This document shows positions 15,048 through 20,555 of a DNA stretch of 20,769 bases, in pieces (position 1 is the stretch's first letter; every line of letters begins with the position of its first letter). This stretch comes from a virus. Under the pieces are notes generated by a model. The model was given only the letters and a program-made list of their open reading frames with translations, made no database searches and was not told the DNA's origin. The DNA is taken from positions 1 through 20,769 of the IMG/VR virus record IMGVR_UViG_3300021574_000046; one strand, 5' to 3'. The translations under genes and the position numbers were made by a program.

Positions 15048-15832
15048 TATGCCACCATTTGTTGAAATGCGTCTCGATAAGCGTTGATTGTGGTTTCTCC
15101 CTCAAGTCCTGGAGCTGTGTTAACTTCTAGGATGAATACGGAGTTGTCTTGGCTTACGATGACGTCTACTGCTCCGAAGTCTAGACCCAGTGCTGCTACT
15201 GCTTTGATGCACATTGGTTTGAGCATTTCTGGTGGATTATCTACGTCGTTACAAGCAAAGACCCATCCATTGTCGTGACTGCGAATTAGTGCTTGGTCTG
15301 GAGTCTGTTCGACACCGCTACGTTTTCTTTTTTGGATTAGAAGGATTACTTCGCCGTCGACTACGTGAGCACGGTACTCTGCTTTCTTTTTGGTGTACTC
15401 GACTACGATTTTGGCATTTTCTGGGATGCGTTCGCCACGGCGTAGGACTGTGATTCCTGTGCCAGAGTGTCCAGATAGTAGTGACCGAGCCAGAAGGATA
15501 GGAGTAGTGCCGTCGTCCAGTAGTTGCTGAGCTTCTTGGAAGTTGGCAGGTGTCCAGAACTTTGGGATATTGATGCCGACATGTGGTAGTAGTGTTTTGA
15601 AGGTTTTTAGTTTATCGCACGCCAAACTGACTGCGTAAGGTTTGTTTAGTAGGGTCCTGCGACCATTGTTCCAGGACTCGATAGGCTGCGACGAGCCCCA
15701 GTTGATGATGATTTTATCATTCTGGAACAGTCGCGGGGGCCAGGAGCCAAGCTTGTTTCGTTTACAGCGCAGAGCTTTTGCTAGTGTTTTGCTGCCAGTT
15801 GATGCTCTGTTTCTGACAATTTTGAATGTCAT
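15047..15832 (-). CDS. ATP-grasp ligase (RimK/D-Ala-D-Ala ligase-like)
   Basis: 261-aa ATP-grasp enzyme expected to activate a carboxylate as acyl-phosphate and join it to an amine or thiol. Motifs: ILLARSLLSGHSGTGITVLR (112-131, ATP-binding strand plus Gly-rich loop), KIVVEYTKKKAEYRAHVV (141-158, with adenine-contacting acids and the EYR strand), GLDFGAVDVIV (216-226) and FILEVNTAPGLEG (233-245, Mg-binding E236 and N238). The N-terminal ~90 residues form a reduced pre-grasp domain. AAGGA lies 7 bases before the ATG, and the start overlaps the stop of amidoligase 2. Together with two amidoligases it gives three potential amide-forming enzymes in this block. Confidence 0.92.
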   Translation of the reverse strand: MTFKIVRNRASTGSKTLAKALRCKRNKLGSWPPRLFQNDKIIINWGSSQPIESWNNGRRTLLNKPYAVSLACDKLKTFKTLLPHVGINIPKFWTPANFQEAQQLLDDGTTPILLARSLLSGHSGTGITVLRRGERIPENAKIVVEYTKKKAEYRAHVVDGEVILLIQKRKRSGVEQTPDQALIRSHDNGWVFACNDVDNPPEMLKPMCIKAVAALGLDFGAVDVIVSQDNSVFILEVNTAPGLEGETTINAYRDAFQQMVA

Positions 15833-16776
15833 CTGTGCGTCCTTAGTGTTCCTGTGCTGTCACATGCTGGAATTCTGCTGCGTGTACGAGTTGGGTTGTG
15901 TAGTGTCCACTCTCTGAATTCTTCTGTTGTGAATTGTGCGAATAGCGCGAGTGCTCTTGAATCTGGCACGAATTCTTTTTTTACGAGAGGGGCATTTGCT
16001 GACGTATTTAGGATTGCGTCTAGTAGTTCATTTTTCTTGCTATCGCTCATTTGTGTTAGTACATTTTTATTTTTTGCTAAGCTATGCACGAACAGGTTTA
16101 GCATGGTATTTGCATTGTCGTTTGCGAATCTGCGTGCTTTTTGTACCAATTCTGCTTTTTTCTTGAAAGCTTCGATGTCGGTGTTCATGTGGAATCCACG
16201 GACCTCAGCAATTGGTGACTTTGCGTGACGAATTCCTGCGTAGTTGTGACGGGCGAATGGAAGTGCTTTTTCTCTTAGGTTATGGTTTGCGTGCAGTACT
16301 GACAGTTTGGTTAACGCTGCTAGTTCTGTATCTGTTTCGCCAACGAGAGGCGGTGCGCTTTGCAGCATGTGGGTGATTGCTCCTTCTAACCCGATATAAC
16401 TGCCCGCACGTTCCATGATGTCGTTTTGGACTCTGGCTTGCGACATTGCAAAGTTTAGTGTTGCAAAGAAGGCCATGGTTTCTACGACTGTCATTCCTGC
16501 TAGATTGACGTTGACATGCAGTCCGTAGTTGTGTGGTTGTTTGCCACGCTGCACGCCCATCTCGTCAGTCATCCTGGTCAAGATGGAGTTCATCCACTTT
16601 CCGCGCAGTTCGGTGATCTTTAGCGGACGTTTGGTGATGAGTTCGATGCCACTGTTCAGTAGACTTCCGTCTGTTTCTGCGTCAAGCTGGTAGCGAGACC
16701 GTTTTATGCGACGGCGTGCACCTGAGTGGTAGCCGCGGATTGGGATATCTTTTTTGATGGGGGCAGTGGCTATCAT
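15829..16776 (-). CDS. Second amidoligase-like protein, lacking the N-terminal GxExE strand
   Basis: 315 aa. Recognisable amidoligase motifs: AETDGSL (33-39), SGIELITKRPL (42-52), HNYGLHVNVN (82-91), RHNYAGIRHAKSPIAEVRGF (176-195). These resemble the phiEco32-like COOH-NH2 ligase type 2 more than amidoligase 1 does. The usual first metal-binding strand (GxExE) should precede DGSL by about 25 residues, but this region is basic (SGARRRIKRSRY) without acidic residues. The frame cannot be extended: an in-frame TAA lies eight codons upstream. It may be an altered or partner-dependent ligase. The C-terminal ~115 residues are helical and basic. ATGA overlaps link it to the amidotransferase before it and the ATP-grasp gene after it. 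Confidence 0.8.
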   Translation of the reverse strand: MIATAPIKKDIPIRGYHSGARRRIKRSRYQLDAETDGSLLNSGIELITKRPLKITELRGKWMNSILTRMTDEMGVQRGKQPHNYGLHVNVNLAGMTVVETMAFFATLNFAMSQARVQNDIMERAGSYIGLEGAITHMLQSAPPLVGETDTELAALTKLSVLHANHNLREKALPFARHNYAGIRHAKSPIAEVRGFHMNTDIEAFKKKAELVQKARRFANDNANTMLNLFVHSLAKNKNVLTQMSDSKKNELLDAILNTSANAPLVKKEFVPDSRALALFAQFTTEEFREWTLHNPTRTRSRIPACDSTGTLRTHR

Positions 16777-17303
16777 TTTGCGTAATTCCAGTGGTTGTTA
16801 GAGTACCAGGTGTTTTCTTTCCAGTATCCTTGACTTTCGTTTACGATTTTGAAGGTTTTGTCTTTGTACAGCAGGATTAGTTTGTTGTATGTCCCGATGA
16901 CGTCACCTAGTCGTTTGATTACGATTGGGTTATCCATTAGGGCTTGATCGTCGAGCAGTGTTTTGGTCTCTTCGACGAAGTCGCGCGTGTCGCTCATTGT
17001 TCCGTTTGTGCCGTACAGAACGCCGTTGTGTACCAGCACTGAGTTTTCCATGATGAATGGATGTGCGTTATCTGGGATGATACCGCCGCTGGTGGCGATT
17101 CTGCAGTGTGTCACCAGGTTTTCTTTGTCAGCAAGTCGCATGCCCTGTTCGATGTAATCGCTTTCGACCATGATGTGTCGATGAGTGAAGATTTTACCGT
17201 CTTCTGCATAAGCGAAGCCACCGCCGTGTCTGTTTGCTCGAAAGAATTGTGAGAGTTCTTGTTCTTTGAAGCCGCCTGTTTTAGAAATTGCTGCAATGCA
17301 CAT
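16773..17303 (-). CDS. Minimal class II glutamine amidotransferase
   Basis: 176 aa, a stand-alone Ntn-type amidotransferase domain. The start ATG is placed so that Cys2 becomes N-terminal (MCIAAISKTG), as catalysis requires. Supporting motifs are NRHGGGFAYA (24-33), THCRIATSGG (65-74), NAHPF (79-83) and LVHNGVLYG (90-98). A longer reading from upstream would bury the Cys and overlap the 42-aa membrane peptide gene. It is shorter than the 410-aa paralog-like protein at the other end of the cluster and lacks its C-terminal extension, so the cluster carries two amidotransferases and two amidoligases arranged around one ATP-grasp. The stop overlaps amidoligase 2 (ATGA). Confidence 0.9.
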   Translation of the reverse strand: MCIAAISKTGGFKEQELSQFFRANRHGGGFAYAEDGKIFTHRHIMVESDYIEQGMRLADKENLVTHCRIATSGGIIPDNAHPFIMENSVLVHNGVLYGTNGTMSDTRDFVEETKTLLDDQALMDNPIVIKRLGDVIGTYNKLILLYKDKTFKIVNESQGYWKENTWYSNNHWNYAK

Positions 17304-17305
17304 AG

Positions 17306-17434
17306 TTAGAGTAGCTTCCTTTTTAGTTTCATGAGTAATAGTAGTAACGCTACTCCTGGTCCGAGTGCGAGTAGGCATAGGCTTCCTTTCCACAAATCTA
17401 CGTGGGAGGAAGGCCCTGAAGTTCTTGACAGCAT
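17306..17434 (-). CDS. Small single-span membrane protein (42 aa)
   Basis: Starts MLSRTSGPSS, followed by a hydrophobic segment (SLCLLALGPGVALLLLLM, 18-35) and a basic end KLKRKLL. AAGGA lies six bases before the ATG and the gene begins just after tRNA-Thr. It ends two bases before the ATG of the minimal amidotransferase, so it heads the amide-ligation block. The positive-inside pattern would leave the basic C terminus in the cytoplasm. Leucines are mostly CTA and TTA. No family recognised; a membrane anchor, leader or substrate peptide is possible. Confidence 0.7.
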   Translation of the reverse strand: MLSRTSGPSSHVDLWKGSLCLLALGPGVALLLLLMKLKRKLL

Positions 17435-17448
17435 TTGTGATCCTTTTT

Positions 17449-17524
17449 TGGTGCTCCGTGAGAGACTTGAACTCCCGACCTACCGCTTACAAGGCGGTTG
17501 CTCTACCAACTGAGCTAACGGAGC
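17449..17524 (-). tRNA. tRNA-Thr (anticodon UGU)
   Basis: Complete cloverleaf on the minus strand: 7-bp acceptor GCTCCGT/ACGGAGC, D-arm GCTC/GAGC, anticodon stem ACCGC/GCGGT with loop CTTGTAA (anticodon TGT), T-arm GGGAG-TTCAAGT-CTCTC, discriminator A and encoded CCA. Reads ACA codons, and ACU/ACG by wobble depending on modification. Confidence 0.95.
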
Positions 17525-17528
17525 AAAT

Positions 17529-17605
17529 TGGCGCGCCCGGAGGGAGTTGAACCCCCAACCAACGGAGTAGAAGTCCGTTGCTCTATCCAGTTGAGCTACG
17601 GACGC
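17529..17605 (-). tRNA. tRNA-Arg (anticodon UCU)
   Basis: Complete cloverleaf on the minus strand: acceptor GCGTCCG/CGGGCGC with one G-U pair, D-arm GCTC/GAGC, anticodon stem ACGGA/TCCGT with loop CTTCTAC (anticodon TCT), T-arm GGGGG-TTCAACT-CCCTC, discriminator G and encoded CCA. Reads AGA, a codon frequent in the genes to the left. Only four bases separate it from tRNA-Thr. Confidence 0.95.
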
Positions 17606-17611
17606 ATTTGT

Positions 17612-17683
17612 TTAGAGAATAATCAATGCTCCTAGTACTCCGATTAGTAGTAGTGCATAGAATGTTTTTTCACCACGGGACAT
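17612..17683 (-). CDS. Tiny single-span membrane peptide (23 aa)
   Basis: MSRGEKTFYALLLIGVLGAL ending IIL: a short basic head and one hydrophobic span to the last residue. Its ATG overlaps the last codons of the 91-aa gene and it ends just before tRNA-Arg. The ribosome binding site is weak, so expression would need coupling. Three consecutive CTA codons match the phage tRNA-Leu(UAG). The clean N-in membrane topology argues for a real peptide, but its size leaves doubt. Confidence 0.45.
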   Translation of the reverse strand: MSRGEKTFYALLLIGVLGALIIL

Positions 17684-17945
17684 CTTCACAGATTGTGTGT
17701 TCAACGTCGGCTGGGAGTTTACCGCACGTACATGTTCGACAATTGCTAGTTTCCATTGCGGGCTCAATGTCGTATCCTTTGGCATAACTGCATCCTCTGT
17801 ATGTGAGTTGGGCGTTAGTTAGAAACTGGTTTGCATTGTTGGGTTTTGCGTAGTATTTTAAAAGCTCTTTTGCTTTTTCTTCTGCTTCTTTGTCACTATC
17901 TGCTTCGATTCCAGGTAAGTTGATGCTGTAGTGGTACTGGTACAT
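17670..17945 (-). CDS. Small Cys-rich hypothetical protein (91 aa)
   Basis: Starts MYQYHYSINLPGIEADSDKE, with a helical acidic region (EADSDKEAEEKAKELLKYYA) and a Cys-containing C-terminal half (RGCSYAKG, then NCRTCTCGKL and TICEDVPW). The C-x2-C-x-C cluster could bind a metal. AAGGAA lies eight bases before the ATG, and the gene starts just after tRNA-Leu. A longer reading would run into the tRNA and is rejected. The small beta-then-helix start resembles modulator-type phage proteins, but no family is recognised. Confidence 0.7.
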   Translation of the reverse strand: MYQYHYSINLPGIEADSDKEAEEKAKELLKYYAKPNNANQFLTNAQLTYRGCSYAKGYDIEPAMETSNCRTCTCGKLPADVEHTICEDVPW

Positions 17946-17963
17946 GAGTAGTGTTCCTTGAGA

Positions 17964-18048
17964 TGGTGCGGACGGAGAGACTCGAACTCTCACATCTTGC
18001 GATACTAGAACCTAAATCTAGGGCGTCTACCAATTCCGCCACATCCGC
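17964..18048 (-). tRNA. tRNA-Leu (anticodon UAG)
   Basis: Complete class II tRNA on the minus strand: acceptor GCGGATG/CGTCCGC with one T-G pair, D-loop AATTGGTAGA, anticodon stem CTAGA/TCTAG with loop TTTAGGT (anticodon TAG), long variable arm (TATCGCAAGATGTG), T-arm GAGAG-TTCGAGT-CTCTC, discriminator A and encoded CCA. Reads CUA, which is unusually common in the genes to its left. Confidence 0.95.
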
Positions 18049-18058
18049 GTTAATAGCT

Positions 18059-18142
18059 CCGGGGTTCGTAACCCCCGGTCCGTGGTATTGACTCTACGAA
18101 GAATACCCAACACCGGCAGCTTCGATAGGACGCTGCAGTCCT
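18059..18142 (-). ncRNA. Non-coding segment with three tandem hairpins upstream of tRNA-Leu
   Basis: About 100 bases without a gene between the 59-aa gene and tRNA-Leu. It contains three perfect stems: AGGAC/GTCCT (18127-18142), GGTATT/AATACC (18084-18107) and CCGGGG/CCCCGG (18059-18078). The last is a stable 6-bp GC stem with an 8-base loop, without a T-tract in either direction. No acceptor stem pairs the ends, so it is not a tRNA. It may be an RNA-processing signal, a degraded tRNA or a small structured RNA. Confidence 0.4.
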
Positions 18143-18149
18143 TGCGCTC

Positions 18150-18329
18150 TTATGGAATCACTACGATTTTGTATAGTTCGTAGATGCCGCCCATTACTAG
18201 GCCCCCGATGACGTATCCTGCAGCAGCGGCATTGCCTATCAGTTCTTTTGCTGTGCGTGCTTTTGTGAAGGCTATCGCAGCTGCCAAGAAGAAGCTGCTA
18301 ACCAGTATGACGAAGATTAGAGTTGCCAT
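18150..18329 (-). CDS. Small two-span membrane protein (59 aa)
   Basis: First hydrophobic span LIFVILVSSFFLAAAIAF (4-21), a short basic loop (TKARTAKELIG) and a second span about 34-57 (AAAAGYVIGGLVMGGIYEL and on). AGGA lies six bases before the ATG. The hairpin two spans with a charged loop resemble a class II holin or another small phage membrane protein, but there is no neighbouring endolysin and no family match, so the role is open. It precedes the three-hairpin segment and tRNA-Leu. Confidence 0.75.
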   Translation of the reverse strand: MATLIFVILVSSFFLAAAIAFTKARTAKELIGNAAAAGYVIGGLVMGGIYELYKIVVIP

Positions 18330-18342
18330 GGTGTATCCTGGG

Positions 18343-18558
18343 TTAATTGATTGGTGGGAGTTTGCGGAGCATTACGCACTCTTCATTTTCGTACTCTTCG
18401 CAAGACCATTCGTCTGCTTTGAGATTGAGATGCATCTCTTGCTCTTTTTTGGAGAAGTGACTGATTGCTAGGAAGATAAGCACTATGCACAGTACTTGCA
18501 CAAAGGCTATGCCCATTTCTCTGTTGGACATTTCTTCGGGGTCGTTTTCAATGGCCAT
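18343..18558 (-). CDS. Small single-span membrane protein with acidic Cys-containing tail (71 aa)
   Basis: Acidic head MAIENDPEEMSNREMG, one span (IAFVQVLCIVLIFLAISHF, about 17-35), a Lys pair, then a cytoplasm- or periplasm-facing tail with two Cys (SCEEYENEECVM). The ATG at 18558 has GGGAAG upstream; the longer reading from 18633 enters the terminator hairpin and is unlikely. It is the first gene after that terminator. No family is recognised; size and topology would suit a membrane-targeted inhibitor or spanin-like protein, without direct evidence. Confidence 0.72.
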   Translation of the reverse strand: MAIENDPEEMSNREMGIAFVQVLCIVLIFLAISHFSKKEQEMHLNLKADEWSCEEYENEECVMLRKLPPIN

Positions 18559-18578
18559 CTGCTTCCCTTTTGCGTAGG

Positions 18579-18624
18579 AAAAATAAAAAAAAATTAGGGG
18601 ACAGACTATTTGGGGCGGTCTGTC
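18579..18624 (-). terminator. Intrinsic terminator ending the right-hand gene block
   Basis: On the minus strand GACAGAC pairs with GTCTGTC (18618-18624 with 18600-18606) across an 11-base loop, followed after seven bases by a nine-T run and a second T run. Position and orientation fit termination of transcripts of the block 20769-18660, or partial termination before the small membrane genes. Confidence 0.68.
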
Positions 18625-18631
18625 AGCGCAC

Positions 18632-18656
18632 ACTCGCTTACTATGGTTCAGCGAGT
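18632..18656 (-). other. Hairpin directly after the 125-aa gene
   Basis: ACTCGCT (18632-18638) pairs with AGCGAGT (18650-18656), seven base pairs with an 11-base loop, placed four bases after the stop codon and just before the terminator stem. Two stems in a row may stabilise the 3' end of an abundant transcript. Confidence 0.55.
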
Positions 18657-18659
18657 AAA

Positions 18660-19037
18660 TTACAGGTCGTCGACTTCGACTTCTTGCACTTCTTCGAGGT
18701 CGAGAACGAAGTCGGAAGCTTCGTCGTCACGCTTGATGGTAGCGGTGTATTGCTTGCCATTCCACAGGAACGAGCCGGTGTGGAGACCTTTGCGGCGCAT
18801 CCAGACGGAGCCGGTACCGTTGTAGTCACCGGTCGCGCGGTCCATGTCGGTCACGATGATGGAGAACGTCGGCTGTTTGTTACGGCCTTGGGTCTTGGTC
18901 GCTTCGTCTTGTGCGGCCTTCCAGCGGGGGTTGAAAACGACGCGGATTTCGCGGTTGATGTCACCGGCCAGTTGGGCGGCGAAGTATCGGTTACCGGAAT
19001 TGCGCGAGACTTGCGGGTTTGCGAGAACAGTTTGCAT
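18660..19037 (-). CDS. Hypothetical protein (125 aa), paralog of the 124-aa neighbour
   Basis: Shares with the preceding gene the ordered motifs NPRWKAAQDEA (36-46), RNKQP (52-56), GDYNGTGSVW (70-79), an IKR at 101-103, and an acidic end VEVDDL. Predicted beta-rich (IRVVFNPRW, TFSIIVTDM, GKQYTATIKR), so possibly an OB- or jellyroll-like single domain with a flexible acidic tail, as in some nucleic-acid-binding phage proteins. AAGGA lies upstream of the ATG. Codons are GC-rich and standard, suggesting high expression. No family recognised. Confidence 0.82.
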   Translation of the reverse strand: MQTVLANPQVSRNSGNRYFAAQLAGDINREIRVVFNPRWKAAQDEATKTQGRNKQPTFSIIVTDMDRATGDYNGTGSVWMRRKGLHTGSFLWNGKQYTATIKRDDEASDFVLDLEEVQEVEVDDL

Positions 19038-19084
19038 GGTATAGATCCTTTGAGGTTAAGTGGTTTGTTCGGGTCAGCTTCCGC

Positions 19085-19109
19085 TTCCCACCCCCCTACG
19101 GGGGAGGAA
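19085..19109 (-). other. GC-rich intercistronic hairpin
   Basis: In the 79-base gap between the two paralogs, CCCCC and GGGGG face each other across a 3-base loop (19092-19104), extended by imperfect TTCCC/GGAA pairing. There is no T-tract, so it is a stem that may protect or segment the mRNA rather than a terminator. Confidence 0.5.
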
Positions 19110-19116
19110 AATGGAA

Positions 19117-19491
19117 TCAGATATCATCGATGGAAACTTCATCTTGCGAGGTAAGTACAAACTCGAACGAAGTCGGACTGTTACGCTTGATGTCGACGAG
19201 GTACGTCACGCCTTCCAGAAGGAAGTTGCCTTGATAGCATTTGCCATCTTTGCGCATCATGGCCCATGCGGCACCAGTGCCGTCGAAGTTGGCGGTGCTT
19301 TCGGTGTATTCCGATTGCAGTAGCCATACGGGTTGCTTGTTCTTGAAGCCTTCGGCTTTGGCTTCGTGCTCTGCTTGCTTCCATCGAGGATTGATGGTGA
19401 GATACAGGCCACGTTGCTGGAAGGTAACTTTCCAGTACTTGTTTCCTGCTTTGGATTGTTGCATCTCGTGGTGGTTAAGTACGGCGTTCAT
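19117..19491 (-). CDS. Hypothetical protein (124 aa), paralog of the 125-aa neighbour
   Basis: Starts MNAVLNHHEM. Shared motifs with the downstream paralog: SKAGNKYW (13-20), NPRWKQAEHEA (34-44), KNKQP (50-54), ANFDGTGAAW (67-76), IKR (101-103), FEFVL and the terminal IDDI. It differs through most of its core, so the duplication is old. Aromatic and basic residues in the shared positions and the acidic tail suggest a nucleic-acid- or protein-binding role; that is inference. TAGGAGAATAAC precedes the ATG. Confidence 0.82.
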   Translation of the reverse strand: MNAVLNHHEMQQSKAGNKYWKVTFQQRGLYLTINPRWKQAEHEAKAEGFKNKQPVWLLQSEYTESTANFDGTGAAWAMMRKDGKCYQGNFLLEGVTYLVDIKRNSPTSFEFVLTSQDEVSIDDI

Positions 19492-19503
19492 GTTATTCTC
19501 CTA

Positions 19504-20148
19504 TTAAAGGTCGTTGAGTGAGAGAGGTTCAGCGAATTGCTCGTCAAACCAGTCTTTGTACGGGGAGCTTACCGATGCGAGGAATGCATCATCGACGGTA
19601 GTTCCGAGCTCTGGTTCGTCTTCACTGCGGTCACGAAGCCAGTCGAGCGGGATAGATTCACCATCCTGCAGCGTGTGGATTTCGTAAGGGATGTCGTTGT
19701 CATCTTCTTCGATTTTACGGGAAATCCAGTCTTCCCAGGAGGCCAGCTCTTCTGCCGAGTTGAACTGGATGAACGACTTACGCACGGTGTGGCCCATCTT
19801 GTCGTGAATGGGCAGGTCGGCGTAGCCAGTAGCGACTGCGAAGAGCGTGTAGTCTTCCGCTACTGTGGCAGAGCATGAGCTGAGGTTCTCGTCTTGGGGC
19901 TCGAGTAGGATTTCGCGGTTGGGTTTGCCTTCGGCGTTGAAGCCGCAGCGAACCAGGTGCAACCGATACGGAACGCCACCGCGAGATTTAGTATATCCGG
20001 TGTAGTCTTTTTCACCTGCTTCGAGCTTGAGGTAGAATGTCATTCGTACATCGTTGTCGAACGGGGTTACTACGGCTTTTACAACGCGGGTGGAATCTTC
20101 GTCGGGCATTGCGGTCAGTTTTACTTGGTTGTGTTTGAGCTTGAACAT
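19504..20148 (-). CDS. Hypothetical protein (214 aa)
   Basis: Starts MFKLKHNQVKLTAMPDEDST. Beta-rich first half (VRMTFYLKLE, VPYRLHLVRC, NREILLEPQD), then helices (EELASWEDWISRKIEEDD) and an acidic C-terminal third ending EPLSLNDL. No family recognised. An initiation region TAGGAGATATACATG, very like the phage T7 gene 10 leader, suggests strong translation. The first gene of the paralog trio's sub-block; possibly functionally linked to the two small paralogs that follow. Confidence 0.82.
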   Translation of the reverse strand: MFKLKHNQVKLTAMPDEDSTRVVKAVVTPFDNDVRMTFYLKLEAGEKDYTGYTKSRGGVPYRLHLVRCGFNAEGKPNREILLEPQDENLSSCSATVAEDYTLFAVATGYADLPIHDKMGHTVRKSFIQFNSAEELASWEDWISRKIEEDDNDIPYEIHTLQDGESIPLDWLRDRSEDEPELGTTVDDAFLASVSSPYKDWFDEQFAEPLSLNDL

Positions 20149-20166
20149 GTATATCTCCTAAATGAG

Positions 20167-20379
20167 TCACTCCACTACGTGGGAGGAAACGAGCTCTTCA
20201 GCTGATTTTTCGTGGATCGGCAGTTGCGCGATGTGACTACGCGCGTAGTAGGTATCGCTGCGGTACGGCGGGTTGGGCGTGTCCGAGTCAGCAGACTTGG
20301 TACGTCCGTCGTCACCGACCTGCATGTCACAGCCCATGGCTTCTTCCACGGACTCGTCCCAAAAGGATGGATTGCGCAT
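20167..20379 (-). CDS. Hypothetical protein (70 aa)
   Basis: Starts MRNPSFWDESVEEAMGCDMQ; polar, acidic, with DTPNPPYRSDTYYARSHIAQ in the middle and no membrane segment. GGAGATACACTA precedes the ATG, and the start overlaps the stop of the 58-aa gene (TAATG). No family recognised; the tight linkage and good initiation site support it. Confidence 0.72.
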   Translation of the reverse strand: MRNPSFWDESVEEAMGCDMQVGDDGRTKSADSDTPNPPYRSDTYYARSHIAQLPIHEKSAEELVSSHVVE

Positions 20380-20555
20380 TAGTGTATCTCCAGTTCGTTG
20401 ATGTACTGTTCGTGGTAACGGCAGATGTAACCGAAGTCGTTTTCATCTTCGACACGTTGCGTCACGAATTCTTCGTGGCCGAGCTGGTGGCATTCGAGTT
20501 CGGGGATGTGCTCGTCCAGCTGGCTGGCGAGGGTTGCGAGGTTGTGGATGTTCAT
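20379..20555 (-). CDS. Small hypothetical protein (58 aa)
   Basis: MNIHNLATLASQLDEHIPEL then ECHQLGHEEF and FGYICRYHEQYINELEIH. Acidic and His-rich with two Cys. It is preceded by AAGGAGATACACC, starts with ATGA overlap on the preceding gene's stop and ends with TAATG overlap on the next start. The two Cys and several His could bind a metal, but spacing matches no known finger. No family recognised. Confidence 0.72.
   Translation of the reverse strand: MNIHNLATLASQLDEHIPELECHQLGHEEFVTQRVEDENDFGYICRYHEQYINELEIH

Noticed and set aside
17304-17393. Longer N terminus for the minimal amidotransferase (GTG at 17393)
   Set aside because: It would bury the catalytic Cys and overlap the 42-aa membrane peptide gene; Cys2 must be exposed at the N terminus.
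18059-18078. T-arm-like stem suggesting a fourth tRNA
   Set aside because: No acceptor stem, D-arm or anticodon arm of correct spacing on either strand, and the loop departs from the T-loop consensus.
18559-18660. Promoter for the small membrane-protein genes
   Set aside because: The gap is filled by two hairpins and a T-tract; no convincing -35/-10 pair or phage-type promoter repeat could be picked out by eye.
18570-19154. Long plus-strand reading frame (194 codons)
   Set aside because: It lies opposite the 125-aa paralog and the terminator; no ribosome binding site, no recognisable domain, and the minus-strand frame is supported by paralogy.
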